Below, piece after piece: positions 27,179 to 35,680 of a DNA stretch of 64,000 bases; positions within the stretch are counted from its first letter, which is position 1; the number at the start of each line of letters is the position of its first letter. The stretch spans positions 310,001 to 374,000 of the forward strand of contig DATNNM010000011.1 in the NCBI GenBank assembly GCA_035601835.1, read 5' to 3'. Made by a program: the position numbers and the translations under genes. The DNA comes from Candidatus Tumulicola sp. (lineage in GTDB: Bacteria > Vulcanimicrobiota > Vulcanimicrobiia > Eremiobacterales > Eremiobacteraceae). A model generated the notes under the pieces. The model made no database searches and had not been told where the DNA came from. It saw only the letters and a list, made by a program, of their open reading frames with translations.

Positions 27179-27760
27179 ATGAGGACTATCTATCGAGCCA
27201 TCACACTCGCCGCGATCGCCGTCGGCGTCGCACTGCCTTTGGTTGCATCCGCCGCTCAGGTCGTCGTCCTGAGGCCCGGCAACATGATCACCGCCAGCAT
27301 GAATCAAACCATTGATTCCGGCAGCGCCAACAAGGGAGACAAATTCACCCTAACGGTGCTGTCGCCATATCCCAATAGCGGCGGCTCGTCCTTCGCGAAC
27401 GCGCAGCTGGACGGACACATCACCAATGTCGTGCGCGCCGGCCAGGGACGCAATGCCGCGCTGGAATTCGCCCTCGATCGAATCCACTTGGCCAATGGAC
27501 AGCAAGGCGCCGTCTCGACATTGCTCCAGACTCAAGCGACCCAGCGCCATAACAACACGAGCAACGTCGCATTGACCGCGGTCGGCGGCATGATCGTCGG
27601 AAACATCATCGGGAAGACCCTGTTCCATTCGAACTTGGGCGGCGCGGCCGGACTCGTCGGCGGCGCTCTCTACGCGTACAACATGCGCACGAATGTATCG
27701 ATGCGCAAGGGATCCGTCCTGGTGTCGGAAGTGGTTCAACACGTAGCGGTACTCCGCTAA
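27179..27760 (+). CDS. Secreted protein with glycine-zipper-like C-terminus
   Basis: 193 residues from ATG 27179 with GAGGAG just upstream. A signal peptide (IYRAITLAAIAVGVALPLVASA) is followed by PGNMITASMNQTIDSGSANKG, a stretch like those in proteins that control exposure or solubility of surface components. A Gly-rich helix (VGGMIVGNIIGKTLFHSNLGGAAGLVGGALYA, in parts) resembles glycine-zipper segments. No precise family is assigned. A long hairpin follows at 27780. Confidence 0.65.
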   Translation: MRTIYRAITLAAIAVGVALPLVASAAQVVVLRPGNMITASMNQTIDSGSANKGDKFTLTVLSPYPNSGGSSFANAQLDGHITNVVRAGQGRNAALEFALDRIHLANGQQGAVSTLLQTQATQRHNNTSNVALTAVGGMIVGNIIGKTLFHSNLGGAAGLVGGALYAYNMRTNVSMRKGSVLVSEVVQHVAVLR

Positions 27761-27779
27761 ACACCACTCTGCATAGCAA

Positions 27780-27808
27780 AGCTCCGCGTTCTCTAGAACC
27801 GCGGAGCT
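27780..27808. terminator. Hairpin downstream of 27179-27760
   Basis: AGCTCCGCG and CGCGGAGCT form a 9-bp stem and the intervening TTCTCTAGAA extends the pairing with a single bulge. It lies 19 bases after the stop codon. There is no U-tract, so it is a probable rather than certain terminator. Confidence 0.65.
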
Positions 27809-27893
27809 GAGCTGTTCCCAAAAACGATCCCGTAACAGGGCGAGGTCGGTCAGGCCGCCAACTCCCGCGCGTGCTCTTCACGGAGGGAGGAAT

Positions 27894-28394
27894 ATGATGA
27901 AGTATATGGCGCGTGCGCTGTCGCTATTCGCGATCGGCGCGATCATCGCGCTTTCCTCGCTGCGGCCGGTCGCGGCCCAAACCAAAGATCCCAGCAGCGC
28001 GATGATGGCGCCCGTCTATGCAGCTGTGATCGGCGAAACGGGCGCGGTCGAGATGTTGACGAACGCGTACACATCTGACCCTATTATCGTCGACGAGTTC
28101 GCACCCTATGAATGGAGCGGCCCGAACGCGGTCCGCCAGTACGCGTCGGATCTACGCGCCTGGTTGCGCGCCGGCGGTCTCAAGAGCGTGCATGTCACGT
28201 TCGATGCGGTCCGCTTCTGGGACGCCAAGGGCGATCGCGCGTGGATAACGGTGCCGGCGACGTTTTCCTTTACGATAAACGGTAAGCTGGGCAGCGAGAG
28301 CGGCACGTTTGCGATTGTGCTTGTCAGGATCAACGGCGCCTGGAAGGTCAAGTCGTCCTCGTGGACCACCACGTCCTTCGCCTCGGAGCGGTAG
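27894..28394 (+). CDS. Secreted SnoaL/NTF2-like protein (DUF4440 type)
   Basis: 166 residues with a signal peptide (MARALSLFAIGAIIALSSLRPVAA) and an NTF2-like alpha+beta cone. Markers are IVDEFAPYEWSGPNAVRQYASDLRAW, WDAKGDRAWITVPATFSF and the closing GAWKVKSSSWT. Such domains bind small molecules or act as isomerases. No catalytic pair is evident here. GGAGGGAGG lies just before the ATG. A tiny membrane protein gene follows at 13 bases. Confidence 0.7.
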   Translation: MMKYMARALSLFAIGAIIALSSLRPVAAQTKDPSSAMMAPVYAAVIGETGAVEMLTNAYTSDPIIVDEFAPYEWSGPNAVRQYASDLRAWLRAGGLKSVHVTFDAVRFWDAKGDRAWITVPATFSFTINGKLGSESGTFAIVLVRINGAWKVKSSSWTTTSFASER

Positions 28395-28407
28395 CGCTGA
28401 CCACGCC

Positions 28408-28596
28408 ATGAAGCTCGCGCTCGAAATACTTCTGTCGATCTTCCTGCACCCGATTGCCATGATCCTGATGTGGATCAACTTGATCGCACGCAAGGAGATG
28501 GCCACTTTCAAGAAGGCCGTCTGGTTTGTCGTCAGCATCATCTGGGGGCTTGGACCGATTCTGTACATTTTGGTCGCCGAGGGCGCGCTGTGGTGA
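28408..28596 (+). CDS. Small membrane protein, 62 aa
   Basis: ATG 28408 gives MKLALEILLSIFLHPIAMIL and a second hydrophobic stretch WFVVSIIWGLGPILYILVAE, so two membrane helices joined by a basic loop (ARKEMATFKKA). It resembles small phospholipase D-nuclease N-terminal or inner-membrane helper proteins but is not clearly any of them. It is close behind the NTF2-like gene and just before the gene at 28621. Confidence 0.55.
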   Translation: MKLALEILLSIFLHPIAMILMWINLIARKEMATFKKAVWFVVSIIWGLGPILYILVAEGALW

Positions 28597-28620
28597 GGAG
28601 ACTTCTGAGGATCAGCACTT

Positions 28621-30042
28621 GTGCGTTATCATCTTGAGCGCGCCTGGATCGGTCTTGCGGCCCTCGTAGTCACCGCGGTCAGTGTGTTAGGTAACGCGCC
28701 CGCGCCATCACCGCCCTGCTTACATACGGGAACGACACCCACAGCGCAGCCGCAGACACAGGCGATCATTGATCAGCTGCACATAAGGTATCCGTTTAGA
28801 GCGCTTGTCCTTCCCGGCCCCCAGGGCGTGCAATTTGGAATTCGGGTTGATGGCGAGCCCGGAGCACAGATCGAACTTCATCCGAACCGTGCTCATCTCA
28901 CGTTGGAAGATAACGCGGGCCACGCTGTCGCCGGCGGTGAGAGATTCCGTTTTGACTCGTGCATCACGTCTCCGTATGGTCCCTACCCGCAACCCCCACT
29001 CCCCAGGTCCTGGAGCGGATTCATTCTGGATCCAACTCGTCTTGTCGCAGGCATGTATCGCATCGCAGCAACCTACGATGCTGGTTTCGTGACTAGAGAG
29101 AATGGCCAAGCACTCATCATGGATCAGCGTTACGGCTATAACCGACTTGCAGTCTACGTACCGCCTGCGCCGGATCGGAAACCGGAACTCGTACAGGGTC
29201 AACAATTCATCGCGCTTCCGGCGTTCCGCAGCGGTCTGCGAGCGGCTCCCTTTATCGACACTAGTGGTGTTCACATCCAGGCGGGAAGCGTGCTCGGGCG
29301 AATCGTGACTCTCGAGCAGATCAACCGTGAGAGCATGCAGTTCCATGTGGAGGGCATCGATGCGCCGCTGTACCTTGCCCGCGACGCGGATGCGCTAAGC
29401 ATACCCGGCCTTTACCCGCTCGTTGACGACAACTCGGTGAGACAGCTGCGGGTCAAATATCTGGGTCAACAAGTCTGGGCCTATGGCGGCCCGTACGTGA
29501 GCGGAGTCAATTCGGGGGGTTCGGCGGGAACGGGCGACGCTCTGACGATCACCGGGCTATATCGCGCGCGCGGATACGCGCCCGAGCTTGCGATCGGATC
29601 GCCGGGTAGCTGGGCAGCGTCGGGCTTGGATCGGGCCTCCGGTTTTGTCGCTCTCGATCCGATCGTTATCAGGTTTCAGACTCCTGCGGCTTTGACGATG
29701 CAAGGTGGGTTTGTGCAGTCGGTCCCCGACACCGCCGTACTGTACTGGGTTCTTTCAGACGCGTGGGACTTCGAACGATCATTTAGCCTAGTCCCCATTT
29801 CGCGTGCGCACCCGGACTGGTCCCGGGCCACCATAGATGCCATTGAAAGCCGACACGTCGAGATCGGAATGAGCAAAGACATGATCGCGTGGATGTTCGG
29901 GTACCCTTCCGTCTACGGCACAATCGGGCAGGTACAAAAGCTCGATATGTGGCGCTATGATGAGGTGGCGCCCTTCAGGTACACGGTTTTCTTCCGTAAA
30001 GGTACTGTCGTGAAGTACGACGCACCCGGCAGGCTTCCGTAG
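28621..30042 (+). CDS. Large secreted protein of unknown function
   Basis: 473 residues from GTG 28621, with a signal peptide (about residues 9-27) and a Pro-rich linker. The middle is beta-rich and not recognised. Near the C-terminus HVEIGMSKDMIAWMFGYPSVYG resembles the BamE/SmpA-type G-M-s-x-x-q-v-x-x-x-x-G-x-P motif, suggesting a small alpha/beta protein-binding fold, followed by KLDMWRYDEVAPFRYTVFF. Probably periplasmic or outer surface. Function unknown. Confidence 0.6.
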   Translation: MRYHLERAWIGLAALVVTAVSVLGNAPAPSPPCLHTGTTPTAQPQTQAIIDQLHIRYPFRALVLPGPQGVQFGIRVDGEPGAQIELHPNRAHLTLEDNAGHAVAGGERFRFDSCITSPYGPYPQPPLPRSWSGFILDPTRLVAGMYRIAATYDAGFVTRENGQALIMDQRYGYNRLAVYVPPAPDRKPELVQGQQFIALPAFRSGLRAAPFIDTSGVHIQAGSVLGRIVTLEQINRESMQFHVEGIDAPLYLARDADALSIPGLYPLVDDNSVRQLRVKYLGQQVWAYGGPYVSGVNSGGSAGTGDALTITGLYRARGYAPELAIGSPGSWAASGLDRASGFVALDPIVIRFQTPAALTMQGGFVQSVPDTAVLYWVLSDAWDFERSFSLVPISRAHPDWSRATIDAIESRHVEIGMSKDMIAWMFGYPSVYGTIGQVQKLDMWRYDEVAPFRYTVFFRKGTVVKYDAPGRLP

Positions 30043-30073
30043 GCGCAGAACCTAGTTCAGAGTGGAGGACCGT

Positions 30074-31096
30074 ATGGCCAAGATGCGCGCGCTTCAGGTC
30101 GCACAACCCGGTGGACCTTTTGAATTGGTGGAGCGCGATGTTCCGCAGCCGAACGTCGGGCAAGTGCGAATCAAGGTCCAAGCCTGCGGGATCTGTCATA
30201 GCGACTCGCTCACCAAGGAGGGCCACTGGCCGGGCATTCAGTATCCGCGGGTTCCCGGACATGAGATCGCAGGCATCATCGATGCCATAGGCCCGGGCGT
30301 CATCGGGTGGAGCGCAGGCCAACGCGTCGGGGTTGGGTGGCACGGCGGTCACTGCGGCCATTGTGATTCTTGCCGGCGCGGTGACTTTGTCACCTGCCAA
30401 GTGGCCGCCCAAGTGCCGGGCATTTCTTACGATGGCGGCTACGCGGATCACGTCATAGCTCCAGCCGGTGCGCTCGCACTCATTCCTGACGAGCTTACCC
30501 CCGCAGAGGCGGCGCCGCTCATGTGCGCCGGCGTCACCACGTACAACTCATTGCGGAACAGCGGCGCACGCGCAGGCGATGTGGTCGCGATTCTCGGCGT
30601 TGGCGGACTCGGCCATTTAGGCATACAGTTCGCCGCCAACATGGGCTTTCACACCGTCGCTATCGCTCGGGGCCCAGATAAGGAGCCCTTGGCCAAGAAA
30701 CTGGGCGCTCAGCTTTACATCGATAGCCAGGCACGCGACGTTGCGGCCGAACTGCGCAAACTCGGCGGTGCGAAAGTCATCCTGGCGACCGTCACCAGTG
30801 GGAAGGCCATGACGGCAGTGCTGGGTGGTCTAGGGATCAATGGAAAGCTTATCATCGTCGGTGCCGCACCCGATCCGCTTGAAATACCCCCACTCTTATT
30901 GATCGGAGGACGTCGCGCGATCGCGGGCTGGCCATCCGGATCGTCAATAGACTCGCAGGATACAATGGCTTTCAGCGTGCTGAAGGGCATTCGGTCCATG
31001 AACGAGGTGTTTCCGCTAGAACGCGCGGCGGAAGCGTACGATCGCATGATGAGCGGTAAGGCACGCTTCCGCGTCGTACTCACAACGAAGAACTAG
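30074..31096 (+). CDS. Zinc-dependent alcohol dehydrogenase
   Basis: 340 residues of the MDR superfamily. Catalytic zinc ligands lie in ACGICHSD and GHE (PGHEIAGI). The structural zinc loop is HCGHCDSCRRGDFVTC. The NAD(P) site is GVGGLGHLGIQFA. It oxidises primary alcohols or reduces aldehydes. The arrangement is like AdhA-type enzymes. ATG 30074 has GGAGG eight bases upstream and is preferred over the GTG at 30062. No operon partner. Confidence 0.9.
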   Translation: MAKMRALQVAQPGGPFELVERDVPQPNVGQVRIKVQACGICHSDSLTKEGHWPGIQYPRVPGHEIAGIIDAIGPGVIGWSAGQRVGVGWHGGHCGHCDSCRRGDFVTCQVAAQVPGISYDGGYADHVIAPAGALALIPDELTPAEAAPLMCAGVTTYNSLRNSGARAGDVVAILGVGGLGHLGIQFAANMGFHTVAIARGPDKEPLAKKLGAQLYIDSQARDVAAELRKLGGAKVILATVTSGKAMTAVLGGLGINGKLIIVGAAPDPLEIPPLLLIGGRRAIAGWPSGSSIDSQDTMAFSVLKGIRSMNEVFPLERAAEAYDRMMSGKARFRVVLTTKN

Positions 31097-31162
31097 GAAG
31101 GCATCAATGCTGGCGTGAGTCGGTGCCGGATTGGGTAGAATCAAGGCACAAGGAGAAATCTC

Positions 31163-31675
31163 ATGGCATTGTCATTCGTTCGCTCCCGCAGCGTGTACAA
31201 GGCATTTCTCGTATTAGCCTTGGTTTTCTCGATGCTCGCCGGGACGATGTCGCAGACGCGAGCCGATAGCGCCGCGGTCACGCGTAACCTCATTCTTGGC
31301 GCGGCCGCCGTGGCGGCAGGCATCATCATTTACAACAACTACCAACACAAAGTGGCGCAAGCCAATACGGTCGTCGGCTACACGCGCGACGGCGGCGTCA
31401 TCTACGGTGACGGCCGCGTCGTGTACCCCAACAGCGGGAACGTCACCACATACTTGAGCAATAATGGGTCGCAACCGTGTACGTTCAACGGCTATGGCAC
31501 GCGCTGCGCGCCAACGCATCTGACCGCGTATTTCCCGCAAGGCTACCGACCCGCGTGCTGGCCGCCAGGTCATTGCAAGCAATATTGGAAGCAACATCAG
31601 GGCAAGGGCAACCAAGGTCACGGCAAGCAGGACAAAGGCAACCAAGGCAACGGCAACGGGGGCCACGGTAACTAG
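31163..31675 (+). CDS. Secreted protein with Gly/Asn/Gln/Lys/His-rich tail
   Basis: 170 residues with a signal peptide (KAFLVLALVFSMLAGTMSQTRA), a short hydrophobic helix (NLILGAAAVAAGIIIYNNY), four cysteines in the middle (CTFNGYGTRC and CWPPGHC) and a low-complexity tail of GN, GH, KQ and GQ units over the last 30 residues. Possibly a surface or matrix protein that binds metal through the His residues, but that is speculation. AAGGAGA precedes the ATG. Confidence 0.6.
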   Translation: MALSFVRSRSVYKAFLVLALVFSMLAGTMSQTRADSAAVTRNLILGAAAVAAGIIIYNNYQHKVAQANTVVGYTRDGGVIYGDGRVVYPNSGNVTTYLSNNGSQPCTFNGYGTRCAPTHLTAYFPQGYRPACWPPGHCKQYWKQHQGKGNQGHGKQDKGNQGNGNGGHGN

Positions 31676-31750
31676 ACGCACGTCCGCGTAGATCCGTAGT
31701 TAAAGAGACTCCTACTAAACCGGGGTCTCTTTGCTGCTACCCGCCAGCCA

Positions 31751-31864
31751 GGATCGGCACGACGTTCCAACGGGATGCTGTACCTCGCCCACATGGGCGA
31801 TGGCGCACTCATAGCCTTCGACACTTCAAGGCGCAAGGTCGTCGCCACCACGGGTCCGGGGTAG
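31751..31864 (+). pseudogene. Remnant of a YVTN-type beta-propeller protein
   Basis: The 320-base gap between neighbouring genes holds a short frame reading RSNGMLYLAHMGDGALIAFD followed by TSRRKVVATTGPG and TAG. This matches one blade of the YVTN/40-residue propeller repeat (YVan.gdg.vsviD...kvvati). No longer frame continues on either side, so it looks like a decayed fragment. The opposite strand has a 75-residue open frame that I treat as its shadow. Confidence 0.35.
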
Positions 31865-31996
31865 AAGAGAAGCGTCGCGGCTGCTAAAAGAACCAGCATG
31901 GACGCCCGCTTACTGTGCGCGTGGCGCCGCCACCTTGAGCACAGCGAAGTAGGCTAAAGGTCAGGGGCCAGCGTTTCTTGAGTCGCTACCGAAAAC

Positions 31997-32731
31997 ATGG
32001 AACCTAACAAGTTCTCTAACGTCTACGATGATAGCGCGCGTGCAGAAGCCTACGCGAAGCTTGACTTCCCCGGCACCTACTACCTGGCGTACCGGGACCT
32101 GCCCGCGATTATCAGCGAGCACGTCCACGGCAGGAAGGCCATTGACTTCGGGTGCGGGGCCGGTCGTTCCACGCGGTTCTTGCGCGCGCTGGGTTTTGAT
32201 GTGGTAAGCGTCGACATCTCGGAGCCCATGCTCGCACGAGCCCGCGACCGCGACCCACAAGGGGATTATCGTTTGGTCTCGGACGGTGACCTCACCGGCC
32301 TAGCTGCCGAGGCCTATGACTTGGTTTTGTCAGCATTCACCTTCGACAACATCCCCACGATCGAAAAGAAAACCACGCTCTTCCAAGGCCTGAGGCGTTT
32401 ACTGAGCCTGGACGGGAGAATCGTGAGTGTGGTGTCGTCCCCCGAGATCTACGTGAACGAGTGGACGTCGTTCTCCACTGAAGACTTTCCTGAGAACCGG
32501 GCCGCTCGATGCGGCGATAAAGTTCGGATCGTGATGCTCGATGTCGAGGACAGGCGACCAGTGGAAGATATCCTCTGGACGGACGAAGGTTACCGCGAGG
32601 TGTACGAGCGTTCGGGTCTGAAGCCGATCAAGGTATACAGACCCTTGGGGGATCGCGGCGAGGCGTATGCATGGGTGCGTGAAACCGCAATCGCCCCCTG
32701 GGTGATCTACGTCTTGGGGCGCATTTCATAG
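31997..32731 (+). CDS. Class I SAM-dependent methyltransferase
   Basis: 244 residues. Motif I is AIDFGCGAGRSTRFLRALG (about 49-67), followed by VVSVDISEPMLARA and the motif IV-like YDLVLSAFTFDNIP. N-terminal YDDSARAEAYAKLDFPGTYYLAYRD is typical of small-molecule methyltransferases of the Methyltransf_11/25 group. Substrate unknown. No close partner gene. Confidence 0.82.
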   Translation: MEPNKFSNVYDDSARAEAYAKLDFPGTYYLAYRDLPAIISEHVHGRKAIDFGCGAGRSTRFLRALGFDVVSVDISEPMLARARDRDPQGDYRLVSDGDLTGLAAEAYDLVLSAFTFDNIPTIEKKTTLFQGLRRLLSLDGRIVSVVSSPEIYVNEWTSFSTEDFPENRAARCGDKVRIVMLDVEDRRPVEDILWTDEGYREVYERSGLKPIKVYRPLGDRGEAYAWVRETAIAPWVIYVLGRIS

Positions 32732-32773
32732 GAGAGGGCGACCGCCCCACTCAGCCCAAATGTCCTGTCCAGC

Positions 32774-33337
32774 ATGACGCTAGAAGCCTGGAACACCGCT
32801 GCAGCAGTTGGCACGTTCGTCGTCATCACGGCATCTGCTATCGCTGCGCTGGCACAACTGCGCCATCTGCGCACGGGCAATCAACTCAGCGGCCTCATCA
32901 CGGTATTCGGCATGTTGCAGGATCCGAGTGTTCGCGAACTGCTGAATTTCGTCCGCCACGAGCTAGCAGAGCGCATGAAAGATGATGACTTTCGCGCTAG
33001 TTTGCTGGAGATCCCGATAGACCGGCGCAAGCACCCCGAATTTTATCTCTGCGATATGTACAACCACATCGGCTCCTTCGTGCGCAGCGGCCTCATCGAT
33101 GAACGCACGTACCTGCAGACCGATTGGTACAATGTCAATCTATGTTGGGCATTGTTGGCGGACGTCATCGCAATCAGCCGAACCAACCGGCCACACGTCT
33201 TTGAGAACTTCGAGTACTTGGCGGCCCGGGCCAAAGCGTGGGTTGAGCAGCACCCGGACGGCGACTATCCTCGCGCTGAGCGACGATTACTGCCCGTTGC
33301 AAGCAACAGCAGCGGGCAAACCAGCAGTGCCGACTGA
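32774..33337 (+). CDS. DUF4760-like membrane-anchored protein
   Basis: 187 residues. A single N-terminal membrane helix (AAAVGTFVVITASAIAALAQLRHL) leads into a helical cytoplasmic part with FGMLQDPSVRELLNFVRHELAERM and HPEFYLCDMYNHIGSFVRSGLID. This is the layout of DUF4760 proteins, function unknown. Its end overlaps the DUF5069-like gene by 11 bases. Confidence 0.65.
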   Translation: MTLEAWNTAAAVGTFVVITASAIAALAQLRHLRTGNQLSGLITVFGMLQDPSVRELLNFVRHELAERMKDDDFRASLLEIPIDRRKHPEFYLCDMYNHIGSFVRSGLIDERTYLQTDWYNVNLCWALLADVIAISRTNRPHVFENFEYLAARAKAWVEQHPDGDYPRAERRLLPVASNSSGQTSSAD

Positions 33338-33773
33338 CTTTCGAGATGGAAAGACCTTCCCAAGGCGGGGCCGAGAGGCTCTTGGCGATTTCTTGTGGCT
33401 GGCCCGCGTCTTCGACAAGGCGCGCGCAAAGCAGAACAGCACGCAGGACGGCTACATCTATCCGTGCCCAATGGATCGCGCGATGATGCAACGCTGGGGC
33501 ATCAGCCCGCGCGAGTTCACCACCGCCGTCGGCCAGCACTCAAGCGACGACGAAATCCTTGCGTGGGCATCCGAGCGCGCCACACCGGAGCGCATCCAGA
33601 CTGCCAACTCGTGGTTGTTGCGCCAAGGGGTCGCCCTGGATCGACATGATGCGGAGGAAGGCGTGCCGGGGGCGGTCGCGCCTGCAACGCCGCGGCAGGA
33701 AATCATCCTCGGTCTTGCCGTCGCGGCGCTAACGTTGTTGGTCGCTTGGCTCGCCCGCTTGCTGCACCACTAG
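33327..33773 (+). CDS. DUF5069-domain protein with C-terminal membrane helix
   Basis: About 148 residues from GTG 33327. It carries the DUF5069 features LGDFLWLARVFDKARAK, YIYPCPMD, SPREFTTAV and SDDEILAWASER, then a linker and one hydrophobic helix (IILGLAVAALTLLVAWLARLL) at the very end. DUF5069 proteins are usually soluble, so the tail anchor is notable. The start lies inside the DUF4760-like gene, suggesting coupling. A longer upstream reading in the same frame is a shadow of that gene. Confidence 0.7.
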   Translation: MPTDFRDGKTFPRRGREALGDFLWLARVFDKARAKQNSTQDGYIYPCPMDRAMMQRWGISPREFTTAVGQHSSDDEILAWASERATPERIQTANSWLLRQGVALDRHDAEEGVPGAVAPATPRQEIILGLAVAALTLLVAWLARLLHH

Positions 33774-33798
33774 GAATCTGTAACAAACGGAGCAACCT

Positions 33799-34794
33799 AT
33801 GTTGAGCACCCGCACACTTGGTACACAAGGTCTCACTGTGTCCGCTCTCGGTCTTGGCTGTATGGGCATGAGTCAGTCCTACGGTAGTCCGGAAGAGCGC
33901 GATGAGCTCGAATCTATCGCGACGATTCACCGTGCGATCGAGCTTGGTGTGACGTTCTTCGACACGGCTGAAGCATACGGACCGTATACAAACGAGGAAC
34001 TGTTGGCTCGCGCGCTGCAGGGCCGGCGAGACAAGGTCGTTATCGCGACGAAGTTCGGCTTCCGGTTCGGCGAAGAAGGCATTACCGGCCTGGACAGCCG
34101 GCCCGACCGCGTGCGCGAGGCAGTCGACGGTTCGCTCCGGCGGCTCGCCACCGATCGCATCGACCTCTTGTATCAGCATCGTGTGGACCCGGCAGTTCCC
34201 ATCGAGGAAACGGTAGGTGCGATGGCCGAGCTCGTGCGGGAGGGCAAGGTGCGTTTCCTTGGCCTATCGGAGGCGGGTGAGAAGACGATCCGGCGCGCAC
34301 ACGCCGTGCACTCCATCTCCGCGCTGCAGAGCGAATACTCCCTGTGGGAGCGCAACCTCGAACCGCGCATCATTCCACTCTTGCGTGAACTCGGCATCGG
34401 CCTCGTCCCCTTCGCGCCACTCGGGCGTGGTTTTCTTGCGGGTTCTGTAAAGCGTGCGGAGGACTATCCAGAGGGCGATTTCCGCCGCAACGACCCGCGC
34501 TACCAAGGTGCGAATTTCGACGCGAACATGCGCGCCGCGGCGGCCGTGCGTGAGCTCGCATCGCGAAAGGGCGTGACCCCCGGGCAGATCGCACTTGCGT
34601 GGCTGCTGCACAAGGGTTCGGATGTCGTGCCCATTCCCGGAACGAAGCGGCGACGCTATTTGGAGGAGAACGTCGGCGCAGCAGCCCTGACGCTGACGTC
34701 TGAAGACATGGCCGCACTCGACGCTGCTCTATCGCCTGAGAAGGTGGCCGGCCCGCGCTACAGTGAGCGCCAAATGGCTCAAGTGGACCGCTAA
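33799..34794 (+). CDS. Aldo/keto reductase
   Basis: 331 residues, NADPH-dependent TIM-barrel oxidoreductase. The catalytic tetrad is visible: Asp and Tyr in [17 protein letters not shown], Lys in VIATKFGF, His in [25 protein letters not shown] binds the NADP phosphate. It resembles the YakC/pyridoxal-reductase-like AKR group. Physiological substrate unknown. Stand-alone gene with GGAGCAACCT before the ATG. Confidence 0.92.
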   Translation: MLSTRTLGTQGLTVSALGLGCMGMSQSYGSPEERDELESIATIHRAIELGVTFFDTAEAYGPYTNEELLARALQGRRDKVVIATKFGFRFGEEGITGLDSRPDRVREAVDGSLRRLATDRIDLLYQHRVDPAVPIEETVGAMAELVREGKVRFLGLSEAGEKTIRRAHAVHSISALQSEYSLWERNLEPRIIPLLRELGIGLVPFAPLGRGFLAGSVKRAEDYPEGDFRRNDPRYQGANFDANMRAAAAVRELASRKGVTPGQIALAWLLHKGSDVVPIPGTKRRRYLEENVGAAALTLTSEDMAALDAALSPEKVAGPRYSERQMAQVDR

Positions 34795-34906
34795 GCCGCC
34801 GGGCTCCTCTTGCAACAGAGGCATCTCAAGGGTGCGGAAGAGGAAAAGCCGCAATATACGGTGTCTGATGCAGCATCAGATTGCGACGCGCCATGGAGCA
34901 AGAGAT

Positions 34907-35440
34907 ATGAAACGGATGAATTATCTTGGAACGGCGTTTCTGCTTGTTGTGTGCACCGCCATAGGGCTGATGCAAACCAACGCCGGTGCGTATCCATCAC
35001 CCTTGCCGGTCGCAAGCGCAGCCCGCGTGATTGTCGACGTCGGCATCGCCGCGCCCACCGACTTGATGCTCTTCACCGATCCGAACGCATGTCTCAATCT
35101 TGGGCCGGCGAAGTTCCCTTGCTATAAGGCGGTGGAGGGCGGGGGTTCTTTCCTGCTCTGGGCGTGGACGCAAGCCTGCGGTCATGTCGAATGCCTTACC
35201 GCCGACCAGTTCGTGATCGTCCGCCGGCCGGGCACGACGCAGGACCGCTACGCTCCGCTCTACGATCCAGCGCACAATTTGCGGGGTGTAGGGCTCTTGC
35301 GCGGTCAGTGGGCGGTGAACGATTGCTTCATCGTGAGAGCGCGCAACCTCGCCACCAATACGCAGTCCGCCAACTCAAACCACGTCTGCGCTCGCTTGTT
35401 TCCCAGGTCGGTCGTTTCACCAGGGACGATCAAACAGTAG
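34907..35440 (+). CDS. Secreted hypothetical protein
   Basis: 177 residues from ATG 34907. Signal peptide YLGTAFLLVVCTAIGLMQTNAGA, then a domain with four or five cysteines (DPNACLNL, FPCYKAVE, ACGHVECLTAD, VNDCFIV) that probably form disulfides in the periplasm. No family recognised. The preceding 110 bases hold no gene. Confidence 0.6.
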   Translation: MKRMNYLGTAFLLVVCTAIGLMQTNAGAYPSPLPVASAARVIVDVGIAAPTDLMLFTDPNACLNLGPAKFPCYKAVEGGGSFLLWAWTQACGHVECLTADQFVIVRRPGTTQDRYAPLYDPAHNLRGVGLLRGQWAVNDCFIVRARNLATNTQSANSNHVCARLFPRSVVSPGTIKQ

Positions 35441-35580
35441 CGCCGCAATCCCGCACGCGGCATCAACCAGGCCACGGAAGTGAACCGCTCGAGTTTTTCG
35501 ACGTGCACTATCCGTGAGTGGAATAACTTCGGTCGGGCGCCAGGGTGACACTGACCGGAGTGCACCACTACCGGATGGCC

Positions 35581-35652
35581 TCTACTATACCCCCCAAACT
35601 TAAGGGGCGGTTAGTACTTATGCCCCCGGAAATGCGGCACTTTTGGGAACAC
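35581..35652 (-). repeat. Dispersed repeat, copy A (left border of accessory island)
   Basis: On the minus strand it begins with the 20-mer GTGTTCCCAAAAGTGCCGCA (35633-35652), then TAAGTACTA, a CCCCTTAAGTTTGGGG hairpin and TATAG. The same 20-mer recurs exactly at 45471 and 45884 in the opposite orientation. The end hairpin resembles those of IS200/IS605-type elements, but no transposase is present. Confidence 0.7.
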
Positions 35653-35680
35653 ATGATTTCGCCCTCAGGCTAGACGTGAC

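Noticed and set aside
31672..31899. A 75-residue minus-strand frame with a hydrophobic start
   Set aside because: Overlaps the propeller-like plus-strand remnant and shows no ribosome site or mature domain.
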